DNA of 64,000 nucleotides from Lophium mytilinum. Lineage: Eukaryota > Ascomycota > Dothideomycetes > Mytilinidiales > Mytilinidiaceae. The stretch is from contig MU004188.1 in assembly GCA_010093605.1 (NCBI GenBank), positions 1,312,341 through 1,376,340 of the forward strand, given 5' to 3'. A program made the position numbers and the translations under genes. Under the pieces are notes generated by a model that ran no database searches, had not been told where the DNA came from, and was given only the letters and a program-made list of their open reading frames with translations. Positions 23,262 through 34,810 of this stretch are shown one piece after another. Within the stretch, counting starts at the first letter, position 1. Each line of letters begins with the position of its first letter.

Positions 23262-25517
23262 TCAATGCACACCATTCACGGGAGCCTCGAGGGAATCAAG
23301 CTCCTCCTTTCGTGCCCGGTACAGCTCCTGGGCTTCTCTCTCCTTCCGGCTCACAAGTGCAACCTCAGCTCTTAGCTGCTCAAGCCTTCGGGTAATCGCC
23401 AGATCCTCTGACCCTACCTGCATCCTGGCCGTTTCCAATGAGATTTGAGAGTCTTCCAGGGCCTCTGCAGCATCCTCAATCTTCTTCCGAAGCAACTTAG
23501 CCCGCTTCTGGTATCCACCCAGCGTCACGCCCAATTTGGTCTCGATTTTGTTGGCTTTCTCCGCAGTCTCCATGAGCTTGTTCTGGATGTTGTCGAACTC
23601 CCGGCGGCCTGGGAGTTGGGGTTCAGGCAGTTCCATATCATCAGTTACAGCCACCTCCAGTGCCAATTCCGCCCTGGCTTTGTTGAGTGCCTCGTCGTCG
23701 AAGGTGTCCAAAGGCCTCGAGGTTCCCTTTACCCTTCCACCACCAAACTTGGTCGCGTCGTTTGCCATGAGTAGAGCCATCTCCGCTTGAATGGCACTCA
23801 GGACAGGGTCCGGATTTGCGCGTGCTTGCTTGAGCATGGTATCAGCATCGACCGTGGACGGCCTAGGCAGGGACTTCTGGACGACCTGCGTTTGGCGTTT
23901 GAACTCCGCACGTTCGGCTGCCTCGCGGAGCAGCTTGTTCCTTCGATCTCGCTCTCCGGCGTCTTCTTCGGTCATATCCACATCCATACTAACCCCCTGT
24001 TGCTCCTCTGGGAGCTCGAATTCCCATTCCGTCTCTTTTGGCTTTGGTAACGCGGCAAATTTGCTCTTCAAGCTCTGACGCAAAGCAATTTCGTGGCGTT
24101 TGACGTCCTTAGGAGTCTGTCCAATTAATTGCATTCCGCCAGCTTCATTGAGACGGAAATTGTCTCTAGGTGTAAGCATAGGAGTGGCACCGGGTCCTGC
24201 TCGCATTGGTGTGGCTCCTACAGCGCCTCCTTGTCGGAAAGGTGTTGCCATAGGGTTCGGTGTGAACATTTGTGACCTCGGTCCTGTGCCGGCCAGGCCT
24301 GCCGTGCCAGCGCCCTCTTCGTAGTCTGGATTCTCTCCACCAAGCAAAGCTGACTGGGTGTCGGTCCTAGCGCGAGCGTTTTGTATCTCCTTCGCAATAT
24401 GGTCCTCCTCAGGGGCCGCTCGTGGTGTCCGAATGGGGGTGCCGCCGACGATGTGGGAGTAATTGCCAATTAAGCCTCTCGTGGCATCGTTCTCACTACT
24501 ACCTGCATACTGGCTCGCCCGCTCGCCAGCCATGCCCATCTTTACAATGTCCTCCAGTTCGCCTTCCGAAACTTGGGGCGCCGGTAGAACAAGTCCTCGT
24601 CGCTTGCTGCTCCGCTCTGCCTCACGTATCTTTTGTGCCTGAGCTGCCTTCGCTGCAGCCGCTGCCACCGATGCGTGCCCATTGTCATTCTTCTTGCGCT
24701 TGCGGTCGTCTGGCTCATCTTGATCAGCTTTCCGCTTGTTCGCAAGTTGTTGTTTCCTGGGGTCAAAAGCTTCTCGCTGTCGTTCGTTCCGTTGCTGCTC
24801 CTCCGTAGTGTCGTAGAAACCAGCTGGTACTTGCTTCTCTAGTGGAATGTCGGCGGAGTAGTCCATCTGTCCAGGCTTCTTGGTCACAATCTTAATGTTT
24901 ATCCCAGCAGCCTTTAGTTCCCGGCGCTTCTGCAATACCGACAGACGGTGTGATGTCGCCAGCTCCCTCTCCCTGGCCTTCCTCTTGGCTTTCTTGCCGT
25001 TGACGTTGGCTAATCTAGCTCTCGCCTCTGATAACATGGACAGCTCGTCTTCCTCCATATCCTGCGCATCGGGTCTGGCCGGTCGAGACTCAGGCTCTGG
25101 ATCGATCTCGCCGGGCCTCAGCTTTCGCACATCATCGGCAGTCGGCGCGGATTCCCCTCCCTCAGGACCTGCGAGTCCCAGCTCTCCGCTTTCTTTCGCC
25201 TCGGCCTCGTCCAGCAACTTTTGGTATCTTTCTAGACATTGGGTCGCCGTCCTGTTCGAAATGATGCTAGCGATGGATCGCCACTGTCCGGGAAGCAGGC
25301 GACTCGCGGTTAGGAGTTTCTCGTCCTCCTCCCTAGACCACTCCACCTTGCGCACGCTGGGGTCCAGCCACTCGTTCCATCGCGCCTTGCATTGTTTCGC
25401 GCTCTTGCGCGCGAGAAGTGAAGCGCATCGAGACCATTGTTGAAGCCCGTACTTGGATACGGCTGCCTTGAGGACCTCATCCTCGACGTTCGTCCACACG
25501 CCGCCCTTGACCGGCAT
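23262..25517 (-). CDS. cef1: Pre-mRNA-splicing factor CEF1/CDC5L
   Basis: An intronless gene of 751 residues. The N terminus is diagnostic: [20 protein letters not shown] begins the first Myb/SANT repeat (about residues 6-55, with [11 protein letters not shown]), and [12 protein letters not shown] opens the second (about 57-106, with [16 protein letters not shown]). A basic/charged central region with [16 protein letters not shown], and a C-terminal helical region, match the CEF1 layout. Cdc5/Cef1 is a core scaffold of the Prp19 (NTC) complex and contacts the spliceosome active site. The start is fixed by the invariant opening residues. It is divergent from the small mitochondrial gene across 316 bp. 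Length is normal for fungi. Confidence 0.95.
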   Translation of the reverse strand: MPVKGGVWTNVEDEVLKAAVSKYGLQQWSRCASLLARKSAKQCKARWNEWLDPSVRKVEWSREEDEKLLTASRLLPGQWRSIASIISNRTATQCLERYQKLLDEAEAKESGELGLAGPEGGESAPTADDVRKLRPGEIDPEPESRPARPDAQDMEEDELSMLSEARARLANVNGKKAKRKARERELATSHRLSVLQKRRELKAAGINIKIVTKKPGQMDYSADIPLEKQVPAGFYDTTEEQQRNERQREAFDPRKQQLANKRKADQDEPDDRKRKKNDNGHASVAAAAAKAAQAQKIREAERSSKRRGLVLPAPQVSEGELEDIVKMGMAGERASQYAGSSENDATRGLIGNYSHIVGGTPIRTPRAAPEEDHIAKEIQNARARTDTQSALLGGENPDYEEGAGTAGLAGTGPRSQMFTPNPMATPFRQGGAVGATPMRAGPGATPMLTPRDNFRLNEAGGMQLIGQTPKDVKRHEIALRQSLKSKFAALPKPKETEWEFELPEEQQGVSMDVDMTEEDAGERDRRNKLLREAAERAEFKRQTQVVQKSLPRPSTVDADTMLKQARANPDPVLSAIQAEMALLMANDATKFGGGRVKGTSRPLDTFDDEALNKARAELALEVAVTDDMELPEPQLPGRREFDNIQNKLMETAEKANKIETKLGVTLGGYQKRAKLLRKKIEDAAEALEDSQISLETARMQVGSEDLAITRRLEQLRAEVALVSRKEREAQELYRARKEELDSLEAPVNGVH

Positions 25518-25833
25518 AGTAGCCTGAGCGGTGTAGTGATGAGGCGGTTGTTAATGTGATGGAGGAAGAGTCGATATAAGGGAGGTGGTCGGACGCCGAT
25601 GGAGGGTGGTTCGACGGGGTAACAGTGGTAGGACAGTGACGGAGGTTGATAAATTAGGAGTGAGCTGCGGATCAGAAAACCTTAGCCCGGCGGTCTTGGC
25701 GCGTTTCCGCGTTAGCGGCTCCAGCAACGTGACGTAAAACTGTCGTCGAATTCACCATCACCGCCAGGGGAATTCATCATGGGTTCATTTCCTCCACACC
25801 TCCACTTACACTCATCTAGCATTTGAAATTTCA
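25518..25833. promoter_or_regulatory. Shared divergent promoter, CEF1 / small mitochondrial gene
   Basis: The ATGs of CEF1 (-) and the 118-residue protein gene (+) are 316 bp apart, so both promoters must lie in or overlap this interval. No specific factor site is claimed. Confidence 0.5.
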
Positions 25834-26506
25834 ATGGCTTCCACCGCCGCTCTTTCATCGCGTCTGTTTCACAATCATCGCTTGACTCTGCCTAGGCTCG
25901 CTCAAACGCCAATCACAACGATTACATACAGAAGCTTTGCCTCAGGGAAGTGTTTATCGTCCGATCTCAAGTCATCCCAAGACGACGCGAAAGCCAACAC
26001 AGAGGTAGGCGTTTCAAACGTTCGAATATAATGTGATCTCTTCGAGAATGACGCCTCCAAACATGCCTACATTGATTGGATCCCTTCTCTTCACGTATCG
26101 AAAGTCGGAATGTCTCTGTACGATTGGTTCTGTTCGACTTGTATTTGACTTTATAAGAAATAGCGATGCGCTTGCTCTATTTCAAGGGAGTTCCTCGTCA
26201 CAAGACAGCATCAGTGATACATACAGAGCCGCTCTTAAAGCACACTCCATAAATCGCACCCAATAGGCTCATCTATAGTCATATCTTGTGAGGATACTCA
26301 TGGCTAACATATCTAAATAGGGCCCCAAGGTTGCATCAGACGGGCCAAAAAAACCCAAAAAGACGCAAGCAGAGCTAGATGAAGAGCTCCGCTTAAAGAT
26401 GCAAGGCATAGCAGGCGACGGCGGAGAAGCGGGGGTAGAACTTGAGGACGGCCAGCCTGTTTCAATGAAGCGAGGTGTCCGAGACAACATGTTCCGCTAT
26501 ATATGA
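25834..26506 (+). CDS. Small conserved protein, probably mitochondrial
   Basis: Two exons (25834-26004, 26321-26506) encode 118 residues. The 316-nt intron is long for this window, but has a GTAGGC donor, a CTAAC branch site and an AAATAG acceptor. The first ~35 residues are rich in Arg, Ser, Thr and Leu without acids (LSSRLFHNHRLTLPRLAQ), as in a mitochondrial targeting sequence. The C-terminal half is the part I regard as conserved among ascomycetes: ELDEELRLKMQGIAGDGGEAG, then QPVSMKRGVRDNMFRYI at the very end. I cannot assign a function. The only other open frame of note inside the intron (26033-26266) looks non-coding. Confidence 0.7.
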
Positions 26507-28749
26507 GGTGGGGACTCAGACCAAGTTCATACCGTTATCCAGCCCCAGCCCCAGTCAAGTCGTCAAAGCCCATGGCAATTTCATTTAGAGAGCGTTTTGC
26601 TACAACTACAGTGCTATGATAAAGCTCTGTCAACGCTTTCTTACCACCGCATAGGTGCATATTCCAACATGCTCTCGAGCATCTGGAGCAGGCATTAGTT
26701 ATTCGTCTGTAACAACATATACACTTGCTGTATTAGCCCAGACAGCGGTGTGGTAGCACACAAGTTACTTTTCCTATCACTCTTTCGTTGACATACGCAG
26801 AATGCTTCTCATGTTATGCTACTTGTCTGTTGTCTGCGCCTCAAAGGCCCTTGAGACCTTGCGGCCACCTATGTTATCCACATGTCAGCAGGTGAAATCG
26901 GCGATTGTGCTCAACCATATACAGGGCTTGAGATTGCTGCCGCGTAGGCATGCAGACACTCTAGGTCACCAGGTCCGAGAAACAGCGCTCATTGCCGCAG
27001 AGTGCCTTCAGAGATCTGGAGGCATCACTCGACTTCTCTACCCGCAACATGCGCCAGCTTTTCAGGTTTGCTGCGGCGCCGTTAGTCTCAAATAGCATTC
27101 TTCCATGAAGCCCGCATCCAGGAAGGCTTATCAACCAGCCATGGACATCACAAGCCAGGCACAAACTAGCATGGGGATGCCTCTACTATTCATGTTCCTA
27201 GTCTCTACTGCATTCGGCGCCTCTTCCGCAGGATTTCTCCAGCTTCTAGGTTCCCAGTTCCTTCTTCGCCGAGCTTTCACATGCCGCCGAGGAACGTGTA
27301 AGCCTCAACGCCACTAGATACTCGCGAGAGGCAAAGCTACTGCTAAAATAGAATATCTCCGCAGACCAGGGCAACACATGCTCTCCATGAGCGATATACA
27401 CGACACAGCATCATATTCAAGGCCCGCGTTTTGCGTTTCGTTACCGCTGTTGTGATGCAGTGGTCTGACGCAGGTACGCGGCTACGCTGATCGACAATTA
27501 GAATGATTGGGAAACCCTCGCTCAATGAACTGGCAAAACATGCAACAATACTGGAAACCCGTGCCGCCCGCCGTTACGTAGTGGCGTGAAGTCAAACTTA
27601 TGCGAGCACCGGCCAGTAATGCGGACCGAGCCTCATGATTCGCTAGGCACCCTGCATGCAGTATAGCTCGTTCCCATGTCACCGGCGCTGCCGACCGAGA
27701 AGAGCAGCTCGCAACAGCCAACGGCAAGGCGAGACGACTGCGTCCCACAACCTCATATTGGCGCTGCCGTGCCTTGGGGGCCATTGGAGGTCTGTTTCTT
27801 CACTCTGTTTGGGCATCTGGACAGCTAATCTCACTCTATTGCATTTCTGCCAATCCTCCTACGACAATCACGAAGCGAAAAGGGTGGCGTGAAACCCAAC
27901 GTCGGCGGTGTGTCATGCGAGCAGGGCGGGCCTGGCTGTCTGGTGAGAGTGTGCCCGTCCCAGCGGCCATTGTGGGTCTTACCCCAGACGACCCCGGAAG
28001 ATCGAAGCGTGCGGCACGTCAACCAACGGCACCACTAGCGTCCGCCTGATCGAGCACCATATCCTGCCCCCCAGCCAATACATGCAGTTTTACATATTGC
28101 AGAGGCCCTGCGGAGAAAGGAAGCTCGATCCGTTTTCAGCCTCTTCGCCGCTTCACAGTCAATCGCCACTCCACCTCCTCCGCTTCCAACACTCTTTCCA
28201 TCCCTGTCCTCGTACTCCCCGTGCTTCTTCTCCCCGTTTTCCCAATGTAACCTCTCGCAGCTAACCAATAACGCTTACTCCGTCCGCCTCCGCCTCTTGG
28301 CACCCACTTCGTCAATTAACGTCCCGCCGCGAGGACTGCTCTGCGGCATGCATCCACCCCGATCTACACCCCAGGTCCCCCAGTCTCGCTCTTCCTGCGG
28401 GGAATTGGTCTGCTCTGCGCTGCCCAGGAAGCGCCCTGGTGCCAAAGCGTCTGATGTATGCCGCGGTTGGCTATCCGAGCCTGGAGCTTCCAATTCGATG
28501 AAGTCAATGGTTGGGCCCTGAATTCTCTGCATGTGACACCGAAGCTCTGACATCGACGCGGGTCTCCCCTTATTCTTCCCCAGAGTGCTAGTGGGCTCGA
28601 GTGAGCAGCATATAAGGTCTTGTCCAGCTTTCTTCCACGAGCACAGCACTCTCACCTTCAATCAACAGTCGTTTCATTGCCAAGCCCGCTGCACATCGTC
28701 AATCGTTTCCTCCAAGGACACCAATCTAAACCCCGCGTATACTATCAAA
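26507..28749. other. 2.2-kb gene-free region
   Basis: Several frames of 60-130 codons exist on both strands. None shows a domain, a consistent codon bias or a plausible splice partner. The final 150 bp, with CT-rich tracts and a CACAATCAAAATG-like leader just before 28750, is the likely promoter and leader of the CFEM gene. A non-coding RNA cannot be excluded. Confidence 0.45.
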
Positions 28750-29484
28750 ATGAAGGCCTCGTTTGCTGCCATTGCCCTTGCCCTGGCCTCTGTTGCCACC
28801 GCTCAGCTAGACAACATCCCGTCCTGTGCTGTAAGTCAAAGCGGAGAGAAATTTCTTCTGACAACACCTAGCTAATACCCCTCTTAGCTCAGCTGCTTCA
28901 TCACCGTCCTGACCACAGATGGCTGCTCCGGTCTTACTGACTTCACTTGCCATTGCAAGAAGACCGACCTGATCCCCAAGGTCACTCCTTGCGTCCAGTC
29001 GTCCTGCTCTGCTAGCGACCAGGCTAGTAAGTTGTCCCGATACAGAAACCACAACCATTCAATCCAGATACTGACCGCCTAAACAGAGGTCATCACTGCT
29101 GTTGAGGGAACTTGCGCTCAAGCCGGTGTTCCACTCTCCCTCAGCGCCCCTGGCGGTGCCTCCACCCCGGCCGCATCCACTCCGGCCGCCTCCAGCACCC
29201 CAGCGGTTGCCTCGAGCTCCGCTGCGGCCTACTCCAGCGCCGAGTCTACCCCCGCCAGCTCTGCCGCCCCAACCGTCGAGACTACTACTCCCGCCTCTTC
29301 CGCCGTCGCTACTGCTACGAGCCTTGTCGGCACTGGAACAATCATCACCACCCCCGTTTCCAACGGCACTCTCTCTGCCACTGCTACTGCCTCGCCTTCC
29401 CAATTCACCGGCGCTGCGGCCCAGGTGACCCAGGCGGCGGGCATGATGGCTGCGGCTGCTTTCGCGCTCGCTGCTGCCTTGTAA
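28750..29484 (+). CDS. CFEM-domain GPI-anchored cell-surface protein
   Basis: Three exons (28750-28830, 28888-29026, 29087-29484) encode 205 residues; introns are 57 and 60 nt. A clear signal peptide (MKASFAAIALALASVATA) is followed by a CFEM domain at about residues 24-85 with eight cysteines in family order (SCALSC, DGC, FTCHC, TPC, SSC, GTC). An Ala/Ser/Thr-rich stalk follows, and the protein ends in a hydrophobic GPI-anchor signal. CFEM proteins sit in the fungal wall or membrane; some bind haem or iron, others act at the host interface. The haem-type axial Asp is not obvious: the residue before the third Cys context is TTDGC, which does contain an Asp. Haem binding is therefore possible, not shown. 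Confidence 0.9.
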
Positions 29485-30655
29485 ATTCACTTTGGGTTTT
29501 GCTCATAGTCCACGTTGGAAGTGTGGCTTGAGTTGAAAAGTTGATGCATGTAATGTCAGGGAACGAGGGATGAGATGGTTCGAGTTCGGCTTGTAGTATA
29601 TACCTGTTTTGCCACACAAAATCAAGTACTAATAATAGAGGACATATTTTGGCCTACTCTCAGAATACTTTATGCTATGATGGATGCTTGGACGCGTGGA
29701 CGTTGCGGATTGGCCTGTAACACGTCGGATCTAATCACCTCTCTCAGCAGACAGTCCAATCGGATGCTTTTCTTTGCTTTGCAGCGTCTTGGAGAGGTTT
29801 GTCGACGTATATAGTATGGGGCCTAATGGATGTGATTGATTGAGCCACGGTCGGGAGTCAGCTTCAACCAGATTTCCACCACTCCATAGATCAAGGCTCG
29901 GATTAAAAGTGGTGGTTACGGAAGTCATGGGCTTCAGGTCTCTGATTGGTGGCATTGATTGCCTGAACAGCCATCGATGTAGTCAATCAGTCCACTCCAG
30001 CTTCAAATCTAGATCAGGACGAACACGGGTCATTGGCCAATTAGTAGAAAATTTCTAACCACTAAGCTATCAACAGTTCTCACGATGCTTGGCGTCATAC
30101 TGGAAATTTTAGGTGCACCTCTTTGACGGCTTCGCCTACAGTGCCGTGTATGGTAGTACATACACTATCAGTAACGGCCCCACCTCTACAAGTGCAAGTA
30201 TCTCACGGCAATGCCACGTCTACCAATCGTCCACAAGTTTGGGTTCATCGTCGACATGACTGGCCGTACTGGCTAGAGCGGTAGGAACGAACTACTGCAA
30301 ATATACCCCACTACATTACCCCGCTTGACGCATACGGCAACCAGCCACCGCTTAGGAGACGGTTGTACCGGCAAAGGCGTTCCCTACCCTTGAGCTCACT
30401 ATCTCAACTATCGGATTTTCTTACTATCTTAAGCTGATCAGTGGTCAGCAGGGTCGAGAGGCACTCCCGCACTCCACTAAAGTCCGCTTTTCTCTAGCGG
30501 CCAAGATTACTTTATATGGACCGCAACTGCGCAGCTGATATATCTCCTGCATACCTCCAGTTCTATTTGAGGGTTTTGCCCATTCCTCGTTCTCATCCTA
30601 TCTTGCTTGTCTTTCGAATTCGTTTTTTCGCCGTCTTTCCTATATCTTTATAAGC
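29485..30655. other. Intergenic region with CCAAT palindrome
   Basis: About 1.17 kb between the CFEM and dioxygenase genes (both +). The sequence ATTGGCCAAT near 30032 is a back-to-back CCAAT box, a possible CBC/Hap complex site. No gene is supported. Confidence 0.4.
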
Positions 30656-31876
30656 ATGGCTACCTTAACCCAATCCAACCCTATACCCGCTCATGAGCTC
30701 CACATAGAGCCTAATGAGCTCCCCAAGCTTCGGTCCAACTATGGGAAATACATAGAGTCTGATAGTGTTGGGTGGATGCGATCCACCCCCATCGACACAC
30801 CTATGGAAGAGATCAGACGCCGCTTCGAAGAGGACGGATATGTATGGATGAAAGACGTCATACCTCGAGAAGACGTCCTCGATATGCGAGAACAGTGCGT
30901 CCTTACCCCTTCCTAGTTCTTCTTCCTGCCAATTGCCATGGCGCAGATACGATTTACTTAGGCATCACATCAGAAATACATCTAATCTGACACTTTCCCC
31001 AGCTACTTTTCTCACATCGCCCACACTGGCATCCTCGCCCCTAACACCTCCCCCCGCGATGGCATCTTCAACCCCACAAACGACCCCATCGCGCACTCCG
31101 GCGTCGGGGGGCGAGACCTGCCCGACGACGTCGCGAAAGTCGCCGCGCTGACCTCCGCCCACACGACACCGATCTATCTTGCCTTCCTCGAGCACCCGCA
31201 CCTCCGCGGCTTCATCTGCGACTTCATGGGCTGGAAGAAGGACGTCATGGTGCACCGGACAATGCTACGGTACGTTTATGCTGTCTCGACTCCCGCCTCG
31301 TAGCTCCCTATACCACTTCCCCTGCAGCTTGTCGCTCGTGTACATATCACTGACGCACCACATAGCCACAACGTCCCCAACGGCCTCAGCACAGGCATCC
31401 ACTACGACCGCATCTTCCTCCGCGCCAGCCCCGTCGACTTCCTCACCGCCTGGGTCCCCATCGGCGACTGCAGCCCCGCGGGCGGCGGGCTGATGTACCT
31501 CTCGCACTCCGACGCGCTCGGCCGCGCGCTGGAGAGGTCGTTCATGGAGCGTGCGGCCGACTTTTCCGACGAGGACCGGATCAACGCGTTTAATATGAAC
31601 ATGGCGAGGGATGGACAGTTGAGCCATGATGCGGCGGCGCTGTATGAGGAACTGAGCGAGGAGAAGGAGGGGAAGGGGAAGGAGATGAAGTGGATGGTTG
31701 GCGATTTCAAGGCGGGGGATGTTGTGTTTCATAATCCGTATCTGATTCATGGGGCGTGTAAGAATGAGGATGAGAGGGGCGTGATTCGGTTGAGTACGGA
31801 TTTGAGGTTTTATGAGGAGGGGAGCCAGGTGGATGAGCGGTGGATGCAGGCTTGGAAGCCGGATGATGGGTTGTAA
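30656..31876 (+). CDS. Phytanoyl-CoA dioxygenase (PhyH) family oxygenase
   Basis: Three exons (30656-30894, 31003-31269, 31366-31876) encode 338 residues; introns are 108 and 96 nt. Joins give MREHYFSHIA and MLRHNVPNG. The family is non-haem Fe(II)/2-oxoglutarate dioxygenases. The iron ligands fit: HYD at His181/Asp183 and a distal His297 in LIHGAC, with Arg310 (VIRLS) as the probable 2-oxoglutarate carboxylate ligand. The DGYVWMKDVIPREDV segment near residue 60 is the usual family opening. The fungal branch includes secondary-metabolite oxygenases as well as general ones. No cluster backbone gene lies nearby, so the substrate is unknown. It converges with the second Zn2Cys6 gene. Confidence 0.88.
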
Positions 31877-32644
31877 GGACTTGGACTGAGGATATGGTAT
31901 ACTTGGGAATAACAGGTGATTATGACATAGATGAGAGAGGAAGGAGTGGTTTTCGGATATATTGAATGAACAGTCTGATCTATATGTTATCCGCATCCCT
32001 TACATTATACTCATGTCCTCTATACTCTATCAGAGAATAACATATTCTCCTATTGCCACGAGTTGGAGCTTATATTTCAACTCCATTGAAATCCCCTTCT
32101 CCAACGTCTCGTCAAACATGTCCATATGCCTTTCTGTCAGCGCGTACAATACTTCAACACATTCCCAGAAACCCAAAACAACGATTAGCACTTTCAGTCC
32201 ATGTACACCTCTCATCACCGCCTGGGACGGCTTCACAAGTTTTTCAGTGGCCCAAAATGCTACATTTTGTTTTGATTCATGATACCAGAGAGTAAGATAT
32301 TAGATTGCACCGCAAGCAGCGGCAAGAAGTCTTACAGATCTCTATAACGAGACACGGTAGACACGATAAGAAATCCAAGGGCTTTACGGATAAGAGGTGG
32401 ACGGAGGATCATAGGCTGCCAGCAGATCACAGTCCTCGGCCACAAGTCTAGGCACGGGCTCGCTCCAGTTTGCCCACCCAACACCACTGTTGGGGGTAGC
32501 CTGGCTGCTAAGCAGGCAATTAGTCAAGAAGCAGTGTAATCTACACTGCCTGGAGCTTGACACAGGGGATGGTTCAAAGGTTTTAGCGTTTCTTCCGTAA
32601 CTCGTAAAACATATCGGTATGTCCAAACTCCTCCCCAACTCGAC
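31877..32644. other. Convergent intergenic region
   Basis: Between the dioxygenase stop (+) and the Zn2Cys6 stop (-). It contains one copy of the 125-bp dispersed repeat (32237-32361). Otherwise no gene is seen. Confidence 0.5.
32237..32361 (+). repeat. 125-bp dispersed repeat, copy A
   Basis: Nearly identical (about three mismatches by eye) to the reverse complement of 48313-48437. It starts AAGTTTTTCAGTGGCCC and ends near GACACGGTAGA. It has no clear terminal inverted repeats, target duplication or frame. Inside it, GCACCGCAAGCAGCGGCAAG can form a weak hairpin. Confidence 0.85.
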
Positions 32645-34810
32645 TCATGACTGCCAGTTGCTCATAATGATATTATTCCACAGATCCAAATCCTCCCACA
32701 CCAACTCCCCCTCCACAGGCCTCCACTCTCCCACCCCCTGCTCTCCCCTCGCGCCCTCCATTGCCATCCCCCCCTCATGGCTCCACACCTCGCTATGATC
32801 CACACCCGCCTCCGTCTCCATCCCATTCCGCGCACCCAACTGCCCACCATCACCCGTCACCACCGCCTGCTGCAGCGCCCACGCCTCAACAACCTCCCTC
32901 GCAACCCCAATCGGCCTTCTCAGCTGCATCAACATCCTCCTCGCAAACCCCAACCCCCCCGCCACCGCCTCCATAATCCGCATCGCGCGCTCGAACAAGT
33001 CAACCGCCGGCCTCACCAGCTCCTCGCCATTACTCCGCCGCACAATCACGCAGATCACGGGCACCAGCACGCCCGTCAGATGCAGCGCATACGCATAGCG
33101 CTCCGCCCTCCTCAACCCACCCGACGCATACGACAGCTCGACAGCCGCAACCATCTCCGCCGCGATGCCGATGCAGAGCTGCGCGGTGCGCGGCTCGTAG
33201 CGCAGCGACACCATCTCCCCGCGGCGCAGCAGCATGCGCAGGGCGCGGATGCGGAGGTATAGCACGAAGCTCTGCTGGACGAGGAAGGGCGGGGGCGTGT
33301 CGGCGGCTGCGTCAGGCGGCCAGACGAGGTGCGCGGGGGTTTGGTGGCTCAGCGCGAGGATCTGGGAGTCCATGGCGGCGATGAAGGCGGCGTTGACGGG
33401 GGGCGTGGCGTGCACGCCGAACATGGCGTCCCAGATTGTGGAGGAGAGGTTGGCCCAGGCGATGATTTGGAGAAGGAAGGGGATTGGGGAGGCGCGCGGG
33501 GTGGAGGGTAAGGAGGGGCAGTTGGGGGCGAGCATGCGGTCGTCGACGCAGGCGGGGTGGGCGACGTCGAAGTCGGCGGAGCGGAGGAGGTTGGGGACGC
33601 CCGAGTGCTGGGCGACGTTGTGGTTGAGGCAGTAGAGGGACCAGAAGAGGCGCTGGCGGTAGGTGCGGTCGTAAAAGGTGCAGTCGGCGCCCCAGGAGGG
33701 CTCGTTGTGGAGGCCGAGTTGGAAGCAGAGGCGGATGGCCGTGCCCATAGTGTCGTAGGCGGCGTCGAGGCGGGAGATGTAGAGGCAGTAGGAGCTTTTG
33801 ATCAGTAAGATCTGGATGGTCATGATGCTGGCTTTTTCGAGCCAAGGGGCGTGGCTGAGGATCTTCTCCGCGCGGTGGAACTCTTTGCAGCCTGGTGGGT
33901 TCTCGTCGGATGTGCATGTATCGTATAAAATACGAGACACAGCTATCATGAAGTTGAGGAGTACGGCGAACTGGACGTAGACTTTCTTGCTCATACAGTC
34001 CGTGTCGTTTGCTAGGAACGCTGCAAATTGAGCCCGGAAATGGGCTTCGTTGATACAAGGGTAGTGCGGCTGGATGTTCGCGAAGTAGACGTCTATAGAC
34101 TGCATGATTCTGTCTACATCTTCCAGTCGCGTCTGGTCCACAATCTGATCCAGATCGCGTTTCTGACTAACGGACAGGTTCTCGTAGTCTATAGTCTCGG
34201 ACCCAGGCTCTTCGGGTATCAGAAGCAAAGGATCCTCACCTTTCTCAAGGTCGCGGGCGACAGAGCGGTCGAGGACGTCGATTTGGTGGAAGAAGGAGGT
34301 ACCGCATGCAAACTTGGTGTTTTGTTCGAAGACATTATTTGGCGAGCTGCTAGTTGTTGAGTTAGCCGATTCTGCGAACTGCGAGGGCCCTATCGGGGTC
34401 TCGATAGAAGGCTTCAATTGCTGTGCGACGGAACGTCCGCGCTCCTGATTCCTCATCTGGGCCAGCTCTCTTTTGAGGGTTTCATAATTTTGCTGAAGAG
34501 TCTGGGTGCGGGATGCCAGATCAGTGCTATCGTTCTGATCGGGCGATCTCTGTAGAAGTGATGCCTCCCGGTGAGCTTCGGGATCAACCGTACGGAAATT
34601 TCCAGAAGTCGAGTCCGGCGTGGATAGATGTGCGGTCTTTTGCTTCTTCGATCGATTAAACGGTGTATAGACGCATTCAGATCGCGATTGTCGGCAATTT
34701 CTACAGTTGGCCCCGCCTGTGCATTTTCTCTTTCGCCGCTGACATTCGATGCAGGCATGTAGCGTGTATCTTTGCCGGACCCTAACCGGGTGCTCATCGC
34801 TCGATATCAT
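32645..34810 (-). CDS. Zn2Cys6 transcription factor with Fungal_trans domain
   Basis: A single exon of 721 residues. The frame stays open for another 112 codons upstream (to 35146), but that stretch is hydrophobic and unlike the family, so I start at the ATG at 34810 (MISSDEHP). The cluster is C-x2-C-x6-C-x5-C-x2-C-x6-C at about residues 17-44 (ACIECQRRKRKC, then NCRNCRQSRSEC). A short coiled coil follows (TQTLQQNYETLKRELAQMRN), likely for dimerisation. The middle homology region carries PHYPCINEAHFR, and LDAAYDTMGTAIRLCFQLGL is typical of the Fungal_trans fold. Presumably a nuclear, pathway-specific regulator; its targets are unknown. Its stop is 768 bp from the dioxygenase stop in convergent orientation, which does not by itself suggest co-regulation. 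Confidence 0.9.
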   Translation of the reverse strand: MISSDEHPVRVRQRYTLHACIECQRRKRKCTGGANCRNCRQSRSECVYTPFNRSKKQKTAHLSTPDSTSGNFRTVDPEAHREASLLQRSPDQNDSTDLASRTQTLQQNYETLKRELAQMRNQERGRSVAQQLKPSIETPIGPSQFAESANSTTSSSPNNVFEQNTKFACGTSFFHQIDVLDRSVARDLEKGEDPLLLIPEEPGSETIDYENLSVSQKRDLDQIVDQTRLEDVDRIMQSIDVYFANIQPHYPCINEAHFRAQFAAFLANDTDCMSKKVYVQFAVLLNFMIAVSRILYDTCTSDENPPGCKEFHRAEKILSHAPWLEKASIMTIQILLIKSSYCLYISRLDAAYDTMGTAIRLCFQLGLHNEPSWGADCTFYDRTYRQRLFWSLYCLNHNVAQHSGVPNLLRSADFDVAHPACVDDRMLAPNCPSLPSTPRASPIPFLLQIIAWANLSSTIWDAMFGVHATPPVNAAFIAAMDSQILALSHQTPAHLVWPPDAAADTPPPFLVQQSFVLYLRIRALRMLLRRGEMVSLRYEPRTAQLCIGIAAEMVAAVELSYASGGLRRAERYAYALHLTGVLVPVICVIVRRSNGEELVRPAVDLFERAMRIMEAVAGGLGFARRMLMQLRRPIGVAREVVEAWALQQAVVTGDGGQLGARNGMETEAGVDHSEVWSHEGGMAMEGARGEQGVGEWRPVEGELVWEDLDLWNNIIMSNWQS

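Noticed and set aside
28750-34810. Possible secondary-metabolite cluster (CFEM, dioxygenase, Zn2Cys6 factor)
   Set aside because: No polyketide synthase, NRPS, terpene synthase, P450 or transporter is present; three accessory genes side by side are not enough.
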